Assembly (NCBI GenBank): GCA_001897855.1
Contig: MKUO01000017.1
Span: forward strand, 1-64,000
Direction of reading: 5' to 3'
DNA from: Bacteroidetes bacterium 43-93
GTDB taxonomy: Bacteria; Bacteroidota; Bacteroidia; Chitinophagales; Chitinophagaceae
Length of the DNA stretch: 64,000 nucleotides
In this document: piece by piece, positions 41,689 through 51,100 of the stretch
How positions within the stretch are numbered: the stretch's first letter is position 1
Layout of the letters: each line of letters opens with the position of its first letter
Notes under the pieces: generated by a model
Seen by the model: the letters and a program-made list of their open reading frames with translations, nothing else
What the model was told of the DNA's origin: nothing
Database searches by the model: none
Translations under genes and position numbers: made by a program

Positions 41689-43281
41689 ATGAAACTATTC
41701 TGTACAACTCTCTTATTCTTAATTGCGGTATTAATCTCCACACAATGTTGTAGCCAAATTACCCATATGAGGTTTGGTAATGGCCATGTAGTATCATGGT
41801 TTACTAATAGTCTAATTGACAGAGACGGACACGTTATATTACATGGCGTGGTTGATGACACTTGCTCGCTAGGTTCTACCGTGATGCTCAAAACGGATAA
41901 GAAGGGAAATATTCTATGGGAAAACAGATCTGACATGGGCGATCTTGCAGCATTGAAACAGGACAAAGACGGAAACTATATAGAACTTGCTAACACTGAA
42001 GACTTCATACGAACTACAAGCGATTCTTCGAACGAGGTGATTTTTATAATGAGAACAACCGGGTATACAAAGATTGAACTTCCGATAACTGAAGACCTTC
42101 TTCTATTACCTTCTGGCAGCAAAGTTTCTTGCGGCCACTTAGGTATCTCTACGATACACGACTTTGATCCTCCGCTTACCCATGTCAGCTATCTGACTTT
42201 CTCAGGAGACTACCGACCAGGACCTCCTCCGATAGCCAAAGTTTATTCATATTTCTACCCAAAGTTTAAAGGATTAGCTTTATTAAACAACGCTATATAT
42301 GCTGTTGGCAATTACGATTTTGGAAGAGTACACTCAGCAATATTTAAGCTGGACACACTGGGGAATGTTCTTGCAAATTATGGATATTGGTCTGACTTTG
42401 TTATAGGCAACGATACGTTCAACTATGACGAGTTTACGAAGACAGAAGTTGTAAACAATAAGCTGTTTGTATGCGGATGGGCAACTTGTATAAATTTCGA
42501 TGCGGGTAATCACGCAGTTATCACCGGCTATTTCGACACTTCGACAGGTGCATTCTCGGGAACGGCAATCACAATCCCTTCATACGACTATATAGATGCT
42601 ATGGATGCAAAGGCTATAGATTCCAACGAATATTTCCTGACGCTTAGTTCAAAAAATAGAACTTTTTATGCAAGAATTAAGGATAGCACAGTAGAATGGT
42701 GTAAGAAGCTGGACTATGATTCGGGGACGGTTTGCAACAGTTTGCAGTATCAGCACGACACTTTGATCTTGGCCGGCTGGACCATAGAGAAGGGACTACA
42801 GACAGCTTATTGTAGTTACATTAATACGAAAGACAGTACGTTTTCCTGTATTTCGGATACTATAATACAATTACAAACTTTCAAACTGTACCCCGACACA
42901 AACAGGTTTATACAAGAGGATAAATATATGGTTCTTGAAATACCTCCAAGACCAGTCGGAGATAATATCCTGAGAATGACAGGTACAATACTATGCAACG
43001 ATACCCCCGCTACTGTAAAGCAAGTTGGCATTAACGAAAATAGGCTTCTTATTTACCCCAACCCTTGTACAGACTATGTCACAATACAGAACACCAACCA
43101 CTACAGAGTTAACAATATATCCATTGTCTCGCCTCAGGGGGCAACAATAATACAATTACATCTTAACAATAGCACGGAAGGCAAAATTCCCATCACTTTG
43201 TCAAGCAACTATAAAGGAGTTGCATTTTGTATCGTAACAACTGACGTCGGAACCTTTACGCAAAAACTATTTATGGAATAA
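41689..43281 (+). CDS. T9SS type A sorting domain protein, otherwise unknown
   Basis: A 530-residue protein with a signal peptide (MKLFCTTLLFLIAVLISTQCCSQ). The body is made of alternating polar strands with phrases like GHVILHGVVDDTCSLGSTVMLKTDKKGNILWENRSD and AIFKLDTLGNVLANYGYWSD, the pattern of beta-propeller proteins with Asp/Gly turns. The last 75 residues are a T9SS sorting domain (LLIYPNPCTDYVTIQN ... VAFCIVTTDVGTFTQKLFME). It should be secreted across the outer membrane. No enzymatic motif is seen. Its stop is only 6 bases from the stop of the converging lipoprotein gene. Confidence 0.82.
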   Translation: MKLFCTTLLFLIAVLISTQCCSQITHMRFGNGHVVSWFTNSLIDRDGHVILHGVVDDTCSLGSTVMLKTDKKGNILWENRSDMGDLAALKQDKDGNYIELANTEDFIRTTSDSSNEVIFIMRTTGYTKIELPITEDLLLLPSGSKVSCGHLGISTIHDFDPPLTHVSYLTFSGDYRPGPPPIAKVYSYFYPKFKGLALLNNAIYAVGNYDFGRVHSAIFKLDTLGNVLANYGYWSDFVIGNDTFNYDEFTKTEVVNNKLFVCGWATCINFDAGNHAVITGYFDTSTGAFSGTAITIPSYDYIDAMDAKAIDSNEYFLTLSSKNRTFYARIKDSTVEWCKKLDYDSGTVCNSLQYQHDTLILAGWTIEKGLQTAYCSYINTKDSTFSCISDTIIQLQTFKLYPDTNRFIQEDKYMVLEIPPRPVGDNILRMTGTILCNDTPATVKQVGINENRLLIYPNPCTDYVTIQNTNHYRVNNISIVSPQGATIIQLHLNNSTEGKIPITLSSNYKGVAFCIVTTDVGTFTQKLFME

Positions 43282-43287
43282 ATAATG

Positions 43288-43974
43288 CTATTGCGTCAAC
43301 GTGGCGGACCTCTTGATGGTATACCTCAGTTTAATAACACCTTCTGAATCTCCGTCTTTATTATCCAAAGGCGTATCCTTATCGCGAACCACGGTGATGT
43401 TCAGATTTCCGGGTTTCAGTTTCTGCAAGTCTGCTGATGAAAATGACAGGGAATTGGAAGAGTTAGCACTGGTGATATCCTTTTGAATAGTACCCGAGTC
43501 GCTGGCAATGGTAATAGTCATGGTCTCAGAACCGCTTAAGGCATCTCCAGTCCATGTAAAATTGAAACCTGCAGCTTTAGAGATTGTAGCAGGAAAAGAG
43601 GGAGCAAAATCAATATTGCTAATATCAGATGGCATAGCATTGTTGGCTATTTGCGCGCCGGAATTCTTAGTCAACAAAAAATCAACTTCAGGCATACCAT
43701 TAAAGTGCCAGCGATAAATAGCCTTGTCGAATAAGTCTATAGACGGCGCTGTACCGTTTGCTTTAAAACCTGCTCCATTGTTAAACTCTACCTTAGATCC
43801 ACCGCCATTCCGTACGCGGCAATAGGCGGAAGCATCTGTTGACCCGGTACTTTTGTCGTAACCAACATAATAATACTGTGCATAAGGCACATCGTCCTTC
43901 AGATCATTGGAATCTACTTTTTTGCAACTGTAAACTAATAGCAGGGGGCTAAACAATAATAGCAGTTTTTTCAT
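43288..43974 (-). CDS. Lipoprotein of unknown function
   Basis: A 228-residue protein with a lipoprotein signal (MKKLLLLFSPLLLVYSC) and KK after the Cys. The mature part is beta-rich with Ser, Thr, Gly and Asp in abundance (YYYVGYDKSTGSTDASAYC; GFNFTWTGDALSGSETMTITIASDSGT). The second half resembles an Ig-like or carbohydrate-binding beta-sandwich, but no family can be named. It is converging with the T9SS gene and separated from the next gene upstream by a terminator. Confidence 0.75.
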   Translation of the reverse strand: MKKLLLLFSPLLLVYSCKKVDSNDLKDDVPYAQYYYVGYDKSTGSTDASAYCRVRNGGGSKVEFNNGAGFKANGTAPSIDLFDKAIYRWHFNGMPEVDFLLTKNSGAQIANNAMPSDISNIDFAPSFPATISKAAGFNFTWTGDALSGSETMTITIASDSGTIQKDITSANSSNSLSFSSADLQKLKPGNLNITVVRDKDTPLDNKDGDSEGVIKLRYTIKRSATLTQ

Positions 43975-44011
43975 CTCTTATCTGTTTTTGGGAAGATGCT
44001 ATTATCTAAGC

Positions 44012-44037
44012 AAAAAACATGCCTTTATCATGGCATG
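44012..44037 (-). terminator. Intrinsic terminator after the LLM oxidoreductase gene
   Basis: On the minus strand a 6-bp stem CATGCC/GGCATG (44018-44023 with 44032-44037) with an 8-base loop is followed by six T (44012-44017). It begins 17 bases beyond the stop at 44054. Confidence 0.7.
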
Positions 44038-44053
44038 GTTTTATGCTACCGGG

Positions 44054-45091
44054 CTACAATCCTGCTATATAAGCCCGCACCTCCGGAGCTACCTCTGTTG
44101 CAAATAAGTCTATAGAATGCATGATCTTTTCATGCGGCAGATCGCCGGCAATAACCTGCGCGAGAAAGCGTGTATTATGAAACAGCCGGTGCTGATACTT
44201 TAATTTACTAGCCACCTCTTCAGGACTGCCTACAAGCAATGAGCCTTCCGGCGAACGCATATATTCGAACTGATCCCTGGTGATAGGCGACCACCCACGC
44301 TCGCGGCCAATGCGGTTCATCATCTTTTCATAGATAGGCCAAAACTCATCTGATGCCTGCTGCGAACTATCGGCCACATAAGTATGGCAGTTAATAGCCA
44401 ATTGCAATTTGGACGCATCGTGCCCGGCCTCGGTGGCCGACCGGCGATATAGCTCTACAAGCGGCGCAAAGCGATAGGGCTCTGAGCCGAGTATCGCAAT
44501 GGTTAATGGCAAATTAAGATTACCGGCACGCGCTACAGAGCCGGGTGTGCCACCAACTGCGATCCATACAGGCAGACGTTGCTGGTAAGAACGCGGGTAC
44601 ACACCCAGGCCGCTAATGCCTGCGCGGTGTTTACCATTCCAGGTTACCTTTTCGTTTTCTATGATCTTCAGCAGCAATTCCAGCTTCTCAGTAAACAGTG
44701 TATTATAATCCTGCAGATCGTAACCGAACAAAGGGAAGGATTCAATAAAAGAACCACGGCCGGCCATAATCTCGGCCCTGCCGCCGGAAATAAGATCGAG
44801 TGTAGCAAAATTCTGAAAAGTACGCACAGGATCTGCAGAACTTAAAACCGTAACCGCGCTGGACAACCTTATGTTTTTGGTAACCGCAGCTATAGCAGCC
44901 AAGACCAATTCCGGAGCAGATACTACATAATCTGGCCGGTGATGCTCGCCGAGGGCAAACACATCGAGTCCTTTTTCGTCTGCCAGCTTCGCTTCCGCGA
45001 TCAATTGCTGTACACGGGTATATGCATTCATTGCACCACCTGCAACATTATCCGCTTTTATCTCCCCGAATGTGCTGATACCAAGTTCCAT
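44054..45091 (-). CDS. LLM class flavin-dependent oxidoreductase
   Basis: A 345-residue TIM-barrel flavoprotein of the luciferase-like monooxygenase group. The start MELGISTFGEI, then FALGEHHRPDYVVSAPELVLAAIAAVTKNIRLSSAVTVLSSADPVRTFQNFATLDLISGGRAEIMAGRGSF and WIAVGGTPGSVARAGN are typical of the bacterial subgroup that includes Atu2307-like proteins. It should bind FMN and oxidise an unknown substrate. It is a single gene with its own terminator. Confidence 0.93.
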   Translation of the reverse strand: MELGISTFGEIKADNVAGGAMNAYTRVQQLIAEAKLADEKGLDVFALGEHHRPDYVVSAPELVLAAIAAVTKNIRLSSAVTVLSSADPVRTFQNFATLDLISGGRAEIMAGRGSFIESFPLFGYDLQDYNTLFTEKLELLLKIIENEKVTWNGKHRAGISGLGVYPRSYQQRLPVWIAVGGTPGSVARAGNLNLPLTIAILGSEPYRFAPLVELYRRSATEAGHDASKLQLAINCHTYVADSSQQASDEFWPIYEKMMNRIGRERGWSPITRDQFEYMRSPEGSLLVGSPEEVASKLKYQHRLFHNTRFLAQVIAGDLPHEKIMHSIDLFATEVAPEVRAYIAGL

Positions 45092-45200
45092 AATTATTTA
45101 TTTGCTGCGAAAGTAAAATCAACTGCTGAGACTAACTTAAGTACAACGGATAATTGTTTCTATACCCTTATAACCGGCAGTACTGAATTAGTTGTACCAA

Positions 45201-45587
45201 TTACAACACCAACTGCGCGAACAGATCATTCAAAGTAACTGCAGGATCCTCGCAAAACCCCGGGTGCACTTTAGAGGTTTGCACTACAGTGCTGCGCGTA
45301 GCCGTTAACCACCGAAAACGTTCCGGAACGGGTAATCGCGCAACGGGACCCGCATCGTTACTGCCCCGGCAAATATTTCTGAATGCATCCATATAACATT
45401 GCAGATCTGCCATATCTAATTTACCTGATAGCTTTAGCAAGCGATCTGCATCGAGGCGATACAATACATCCAGGTATTTCTTATCTGCGCAATAAAGCAC
45501 CACGCCTACATTCATGAATTCTTCACGCTCCACCATAGGCACAATGCGAATAACCGCATACTCGTACAAATGACCCTTACCTTGCAT
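45201..45587 (-). CDS. DUF3037 family protein
   Basis: A 128-residue protein. The start YEYAVIRIVPMVEREEFMNVGVVLYCADKKYLDV is the hallmark of DUF3037, and later AGPVARLPVPERFRWLTATRSTVVQTSKVHPGFCEDP is also conserved. Its start overlaps the end of the HipA-like kinase gene by 11 bp, and such pairs are found in several phyla. The function is unknown; a regulator or partner of the kinase is a plausible guess. Confidence 0.88.
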   Translation of the reverse strand: MQGKGHLYEYAVIRIVPMVEREEFMNVGVVLYCADKKYLDVLYRLDADRLLKLSGKLDMADLQCYMDAFRNICRGSNDAGPVARLPVPERFRWLTATRSTVVQTSKVHPGFCEDPAVTLNDLFAQLVL

Positions 45588-46356
45588 CTTTCGCCTCCTT
45601 TACAAAGTAATCAGAATTGGCTACCCTTAGCTTCAGGAAAGTAGCATACGCCTGTCTCTGCGCTTCTTTAGACTCGAAGGGCGCATCATCGCTCAGCCAT
45701 TCACCAGGTACAAGCGCCACGATCTCAACTATTTGATCATCGGTAAGTATCTTTTTAAACTCCGCATCTACAGCATCCAGCTCTGTTGCAAAGGGCAGCA
45801 ATACATGATCTTTAATAAGCGGAAAAGGTTTTTGCGGTGCATCCCAATTGAGCCAGGAATGGTGGAAATAAAGAGAGGCTCCATGATCTATAAGCCACAA
45901 CTCTTTGTGCCACCAAAGCATATTTGTATTCTTGAAAGTCCTGTCTACATTCATCAATAAGCAATCCAGCCAAACGATCTGTGATGCCAGAAGCGAGTCT
46001 ATTTTAACAGCTGCAGGATCGAATGTAATAGAACCGGAGAGATAATGAACACCGAGGTTGAGACCCACACTTGCCTTCAGCAAATCCTGTATCTCTTCGT
46101 CAGGTTCTGTTCTGCCAAAATCAGGTTCCAGCTGAGCAAAGACTATTTCGGGTGTTTTAAACCCTAAAGTGCGCGCTATCTCTCCGCCGATAAGGTCAGC
46201 GATCAGCGCTTTAGTGCCCTGTCCCGCCCCCCTGAATTTGAGGACATATAAAAATCCGTCGTCGGCCTCTGCAATAGCCGGCAGCGAGCCACCCTCCCTT
46301 AAAGGGGTAACATAACGTGTAACCTTAACTTGTCTTATCTCCGGATGCCTTGCCAT
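45577..46356 (-). CDS. HipA-like protein kinase (HipA_2 type)
   Basis: A 259-residue protein of the short HipA-related kinase family. Kinase features are visible: a possible ATP-binding Lys40 in YVLKFRG, the catalytic loop-like DCLLMNVDRTFKNTN (Asp138, Asn143 and Asn145) and the metal-binding Asp157 in LIDHGAS. The start RQVKVTRYVTPLREGGSLPAIAEAD is typical of the family. It lacks the N-terminal HipA subdomain, and there is no hipB-type helix-turn-helix gene; instead it overlaps a DUF3037 gene. Targets are unknown. A -7 motif between cheB and this gene suggests its own promoter. Confidence 0.88.
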   Translation of the reverse strand: MARHPEIRQVKVTRYVTPLREGGSLPAIAEADDGFLYVLKFRGAGQGTKALIADLIGGEIARTLGFKTPEIVFAQLEPDFGRTEPDEEIQDLLKASVGLNLGVHYLSGSITFDPAAVKIDSLLASQIVWLDCLLMNVDRTFKNTNMLWWHKELWLIDHGASLYFHHSWLNWDAPQKPFPLIKDHVLLPFATELDAVDAEFKKILTDDQIVEIVALVPGEWLSDDAPFESKEAQRQAYATFLKLRVANSDYFVKEAKDAR

Positions 46357-46383
46357 CTTTGCTGAATTGACGACAAATTAAAA

Positions 46384-46391
46384 CAAAAATA
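46384..46391 (-). promoter_or_regulatory. Bacteroidota -7 element for the HipA-like/DUF3037 pair
   Basis: The minus strand reads TATTTTTG, an exact TAnnTTTG match, 27 bases before the ATG at 46356 and after the stop of the CheB gene (46405). It would separate this pair from the signalling operon upstream. Confidence 0.45.
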
Positions 46392-46404
46392 TCGGGGTTT
46401 ACTG

Positions 46405-46977
46405 TTACAGGGAATTGATGTATACCGCAAGCTGCTGCACATTCATAATATGATGCACTACATGGTTGTTAATGGCGTGCTCCGGCATATAGCTGATCTC
46501 AGCCGTATCTGGGTCTTGCGCTATAGTAACCCCACCCAGTTCGCCGATTACTTTCAGCCCGTGCGTACCATCTGCATTGGCACCGGAAAGCAATATACCT
46601 GTGAGGCCGTCGCTATATACCTCTGCAGCAGATTCAAAAGCGACATCTATACTGGGGCGGCTATAATTCACCTTTTCAGAAACATCCAGTGAAAATGTGT
46701 GATCGGCCTCAAACAGAAGATGATAATCTGCAGGGGCAATGTAAATGTGCCCGTTTTTTACAGGTTCTTTTTCTTCGACCTCGCATACAGGTAAAGAAGA
46801 CTTTATAGCCAATACATCTACCAATGGCGAACCAGGAGCAGTTTTGCGATGCATTACGATCACAATCGGAATATCGAGATCAACACGCAATGCAGGAAGC
46901 AGATCCAGCAATGCCTCGAGGCTGCCGGCAGAGCCGCCAATCACTACTATTTTACTATTTAGCTGATCTTGCGCCAT
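46405..46977 (-). CDS. CheB-type methylesterase, catalytic domain only
   Basis: A 190-residue protein equal to the C-terminal catalytic half of CheB. The triad is present as Ser in IGGSAGSLEAL, His in VIVMHRKT and Asp in LLSGANADGTHGL. The N-terminal receiver domain of classical CheB is missing, while a stand-alone receiver is encoded two genes upstream. It would remove methyl esters from, or deamidate, glutamyl residues of a receptor, but no MCP gene is in the window. The start overlaps the CheR gene by 19 bp. Confidence 0.92.
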   Translation of the reverse strand: MAQDQLNSKIVVIGGSAGSLEALLDLLPALRVDLDIPIVIVMHRKTAPGSPLVDVLAIKSSLPVCEVEEKEPVKNGHIYIAPADYHLLFEADHTFSLDVSEKVNYSRPSIDVAFESAAEVYSDGLTGILLSGANADGTHGLKVIGELGGVTIAQDPDTAEISYMPEHAINNHVVHHIMNVQQLAVYINSL

Positions 46978-47777
46978 ATCTTCATTTTATCTAACTGCCG
47001 AAAGCGGCCAATGAATGGAGAGAACCTAAGCGTTTCTTTAGTACCTAATGCGAGGAAGCCGAGCGAATCAAGACTTTTATCAAAGAGATCGAACACTTTT
47101 TGCTGCAGATCTTTATCAAAGTAAATGAGCACATTTCTACATAGTATCAATTGAAACTCGTTAAAAGAGCCATCAGAAACCAGGTTATGCGTAGCGAATA
47201 TCATTCGCTTTTTCAGCTCCTCGTTAAAAATAACCCGATCATACTTTGCCGTGTAGTAGGATGAAAAGTCGGCCTTGCCACCGGAAGCAATATAATTTTC
47301 AGAATACTGCTTCATTCTGTCGAGCTGAAAGATGCCGGACTTTGCTTTTTCCACTACATCGGGGTTGAGGTCTGTTGCATAGATCAATGTTTTATGCAGC
47401 ATATTAGCTTCCTTCAGGAGTATAGCTGTAGAATATACCTCTTCGCCTGTAGAACAGCCGGCATGCCATATCCGGATAAAAGGCTTTGTGGCGATGGCCG
47501 GCAGTACCTCTGTTCGCAATGCAGTAAAGAACGCCGGATCGCGAAACATCTCTGTAACGTTGACCGTAATCTCTTCTACAAACCGATGAAAATAATTTTT
47601 ATCGGTACGGATGCGATACCTGAATTCTGTAAAACTGGGAAACTTATCAATAGCTATAAGACGATTGATGCGCCGATGCATAGAAGCCTTTGCATAAGAT
47701 TTAAAATCGTATCCGTAGACGTCGAAGACATCTTCCAGCACTTCATCCAACTGCTTATCCGTTATCAGTATCTCCAC
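46959..47777 (-). CDS. CheR-type protein-glutamate O-methyltransferase
   Basis: A 272-residue protein. The N-terminal helical domain (LEDVFDVYGYDFKSYAKASMHRRINRLI) and the SAM domain with ITVNVTEMFRDPAFF, IWHAGCSTGEEVYS, IYATDLNPDVVEKAKSG and LILCRNVLIYFDKDLQQKV are all standard CheR. It uses SAM to methylate glutamates. It overlaps the receiver gene before it by 23 bp and cheB after it by 19 bp, so the three are tightly coupled. The substrate here is unlikely to be a normal chemoreceptor, as none is present. Confidence 0.94.
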   Translation of the reverse strand: MEILITDKQLDEVLEDVFDVYGYDFKSYAKASMHRRINRLIAIDKFPSFTEFRYRIRTDKNYFHRFVEEITVNVTEMFRDPAFFTALRTEVLPAIATKPFIRIWHAGCSTGEEVYSTAILLKEANMLHKTLIYATDLNPDVVEKAKSGIFQLDRMKQYSENYIASGGKADFSSYYTAKYDRVIFNEELKKRMIFATHNLVSDGSFNEFQLILCRNVLIYFDKDLQQKVFDLFDKSLDSLGFLALGTKETLRFSPFIGRFRQLDKMKIWRKIS

Positions 47778-48147
47778 TATGCGCGTTTATATGAGTATCA
47801 ATTAGGCGGAAGAGTTTATCAACGTTTATTGGTTTGGAAACATATTCATCTGCGCCCGCAGCAAGGCATCTTTCCCGATCGCCGGTCATAGCCTGCGCTG
47901 TGACGGCTATTATATATACATTACGGATATCCTTTAGCTTACCAATAGCCTCATAGCCATCCATTTCGGGCATCATCATATCCAGGAGTATTATGCTAAT
48001 AGCAGGATCATTCTTTAAGAATGCCAATCCCTGTATAGCACTGCCTGCAGCCATACTCCTGTACCCCGCAGCCTTTAATGTAGCTGTAAGTGCAAAAATA
48101 TTGCGCGCGTCGTCGTCAATGATCAATATCTTATCTGTGGCTGCCAT
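47755..48147 (-). CDS. Single-domain response regulator
   Basis: A 130-residue receiver domain without output domain. The acidic pair is in ILIIDDDARNIFAL, the phosphoacceptor Asp in IILLDMMMPEMDGYEA, and the conserved Thr and Lys in IIAVTAQAM and EYVSKPIN. It starts 3 bases after the end of the hybrid kinase and could serve as a phosphate relay or as the missing CheB receiver. Confidence 0.94.
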   Translation of the reverse strand: MAATDKILIIDDDARNIFALTATLKAAGYRSMAAGSAIQGLAFLKNDPAISIILLDMMMPEMDGYEAIGKLKDIRNVYIIAVTAQAMTGDRERCLAAGADEYVSKPINVDKLFRLIDTHINAHSGDTDNG

Positions 48148-48150
48148 TTG

Positions 48151-51100
48151 TTAAACCCTTTCGTATAACCAAACCCGGAGTAAAGATAATAACTGATCGA
48201 TATCAACAGGCTTGGATATATAATCAGAAGCACCTGCCTGTATACATTTTTCCCGGTCACCAACCATAGCTTTTGCAGTAACAGCAATTACAGGCAGATC
48301 TTTCCATTTCTTGTTTTGCCTGATGGCAGTGGCGGTTTCGTAACCATCCATTTCGGGCATCATCATATCGAGCAAAACAAGATCTATATTATTATGTTCG
48401 TGCAATTTGGCCATGGCTTCTTTACCGTCCACAGCAGTTACCACCTGCATATTCAATTTTTCCAGAGCCTTGGTGAGGGAAAAGATATTGCGGACGTCGT
48501 CATCTACTACCAATACCGTTTTATTGACCAGAACATCGTTGAGGGCTCCGAGCTTTTTATAGCTCTTTTGAGCCACCTTTGCCTTACTTTCCTGCATCAG
48601 GTGAAGGAAGATGGAAACCTCATCGAGTATGCGCTGGTATGAGTGGGCAGTCTTCAGTACCACAGAATCTGCATATTGCTTAATACGCTGCTCTTCCGAG
48701 AAAGAAAGGCTTTTACCCGTAAAGATGATGATAGGCAGGTTTTCGAGGTTCGCATCCTTTTTTAATTCTTCCAGGGTATCGTAAGCCTTCTGATCGGGGA
48801 TGCCCATGTCGAGTATGACACATTGTACATTATTCTTTAATGCTTCTACGCCATCTACCACATTGTGCTTAATCTCTGAATTTATATTGCAGGTTTCGAG
48901 GAAGTATGCCAACGCTTTGGCATGTTTGGGGTTTTCTTCAACAATCAGCACATGCTTGGATTCGTTATTCAATGCGTGCTCGATCTTTTTAAAGACTTCC
49001 TGCATTTTCTCAAACGCAAAAGGCTTGTTTATAAAATCAACAGCACCCTTTACCAGGCTCTCGCGCTTCACCTCGTAGGACGACATGACGTGTACCGGGA
49101 TATGACGCGTTGCAGGATCTTTTTTCAACACTTCCATAACATCCCAGCCGCTCATGACTGGCAACTGTATATCTAACAATATACCTGCAGGTAAGTATTG
49201 GCGAGCCAGTTCTACCCCTTCATCACCGCGAACAGCAACAATACCTTTATAATTACGGCTGCGACTATAATCGAGCAACGAGCGTGCAAAATTCACATCG
49301 TCCTCGACAATAAGAACCACATTGTCATTCTCCTGTATATTATTCCTGTCGTCGGGAATATTTTCGGGGATGGTCTCGGATATATATCGGGGTGTTGTGG
49401 ATTCAGCGACGGCCGGGATCTCATTTGATTCCTGCGGTATTTCGGGCAACCCACCCTGCTGTACCATCTGCCTTTTGACAGGGAGGCATATCGTAAAGGT
49501 ACTACCCTCACCCGGCTGGCTTTTCAGTTCTATATTACCACCCAGTAATTTAATCAGTTCTTTACTGATAGACAAGCCGAGACCGGTACCCCCGTATTTT
49601 CTGCGAGTGGAACCATCTGCCTGCTGGAAGGCCTCAAATATCATATTCTGCTTTTCCTGCGGAATACCAATGCCTGTATCCCTGACTGATAAGCATATAG
49701 CATTTTCATATCGGGGATTATTGCACACGTTGATAAATACACCTCCGTTTGTAGTAAACTTCAGCGCATTCGATATCAAGTTCTTGATTACTTGCTCCAG
49801 CCTTAGCTTATCGGTTTCTATGATTTTGGGGATATCCTTTTCCTGCGTGAATTCGAATGTGAGCCCTTTGTCTTTAGCTACCGGTTCGAAGAGCGCTTTC
49901 ATATCATTTCCTACTTCATCGATACTTACCTTATCAAATTCGAGGCTCATTTTACCGGCCTCTATTTTTGAAAGATCTAATATTTCATCGATCAATGTTA
50001 GCAACCCATTGCCAGAGCTTAATATCACCTTTGCATACTCGACTTGATCCGTACTAAGATTCTGTTCTGAGTTTTCTGCCAGCAACCTGCCCAATAACAA
50101 AATAGAATTCAGAGGTGTCCTTAATTCGTGGGACATGTTTGCCAGGAATTCTGACTTATAACGTGTCGTCAATTCCAGTTCGTCGGCTTTGCGTTTCACC
50201 TCCACATTTTGTTCGGCAATACGCTGATAGCTTTCTTCCAGCAATCGTGACCGTTCTTCCAGCTCTACATTCGCTTCCTGCAATTCTTCCTGCTGCACTT
50301 TCAGTTCTTCTTCAGAAGCCTGCAATTTTTCAGATTGCGCCTCCAGTTCTGTATTAATGCTTTCCAACTCGTTATGCTGTGCCTGCAACTCTTCTGCCTG
50401 TGCCTGGGTTTCCTCCAGCAGATTGAGCATACGATCATAATTGATAGCGCCATTCATTGCAATAGCGATCGCTTCAGCGTTATTATTCAGGTATTGAAGT
50501 TCCAGTTCTGTTGCAGACCTGAGCATGGCTACTTCTATTACGCCTATCACATCGTGCCCATATACCAGTGGTAAAATGATCAGTTGTGCCGGCTTTATAT
50601 TTCCTAAAGACGAGCTGACTTTAATATAATTATCCGGCACATTTTCGAGGATAATCATTTTTTTGTCAGTGATGGCTTGTCCTATAAGTCCGTCCCCTAT
50701 TTTTATTTCTTCAGGCACATTTGCTACCCCGTAGCCCCCCGAATACCTCAGCTTCATATCCTGATCAACCACATAAACAGTTCCCAAAGGTGTAGCCAGA
50801 TGACCTGCAATACTGCTCATTACCTTCGATGCAATATTTTTCACATACCGTTCGCCGCGCATAGCAGCGCTTATCTCCATAGATCCCGCCTGCAACCAGT
50901 TTCTCGCCTGTAATTCGTTAAAGTTGGCTTGTAAGGCTGCAGCCATTTCATTTAATGCACGGGAAATAAGCCCTAATTCGTCGTCTTTTTTATCATGGCT
51001 ACGAGCAGCGAAATTGCCATCTGCAAGCTGTTTGGTAACACCCTGCATCGTTGCAATGCGGGTAATTGTTTCCTTGTATTGCGCTTCATCTTCCAACTGC

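Noticed and set aside
45201-46356. Classical hipBA toxin-antitoxin locus
   Set aside because: The kinase lacks the HipA N-terminal subdomain and no HipB-type helix-turn-helix protein is present; DUF3037 is a different partner.
49322-50047. 241-codon open frame antisense to the hybrid kinase
   Set aside because: Overlaps the conserved ATPase and HisKA region on the other strand; Ser/Leu/Phe-rich without motif.
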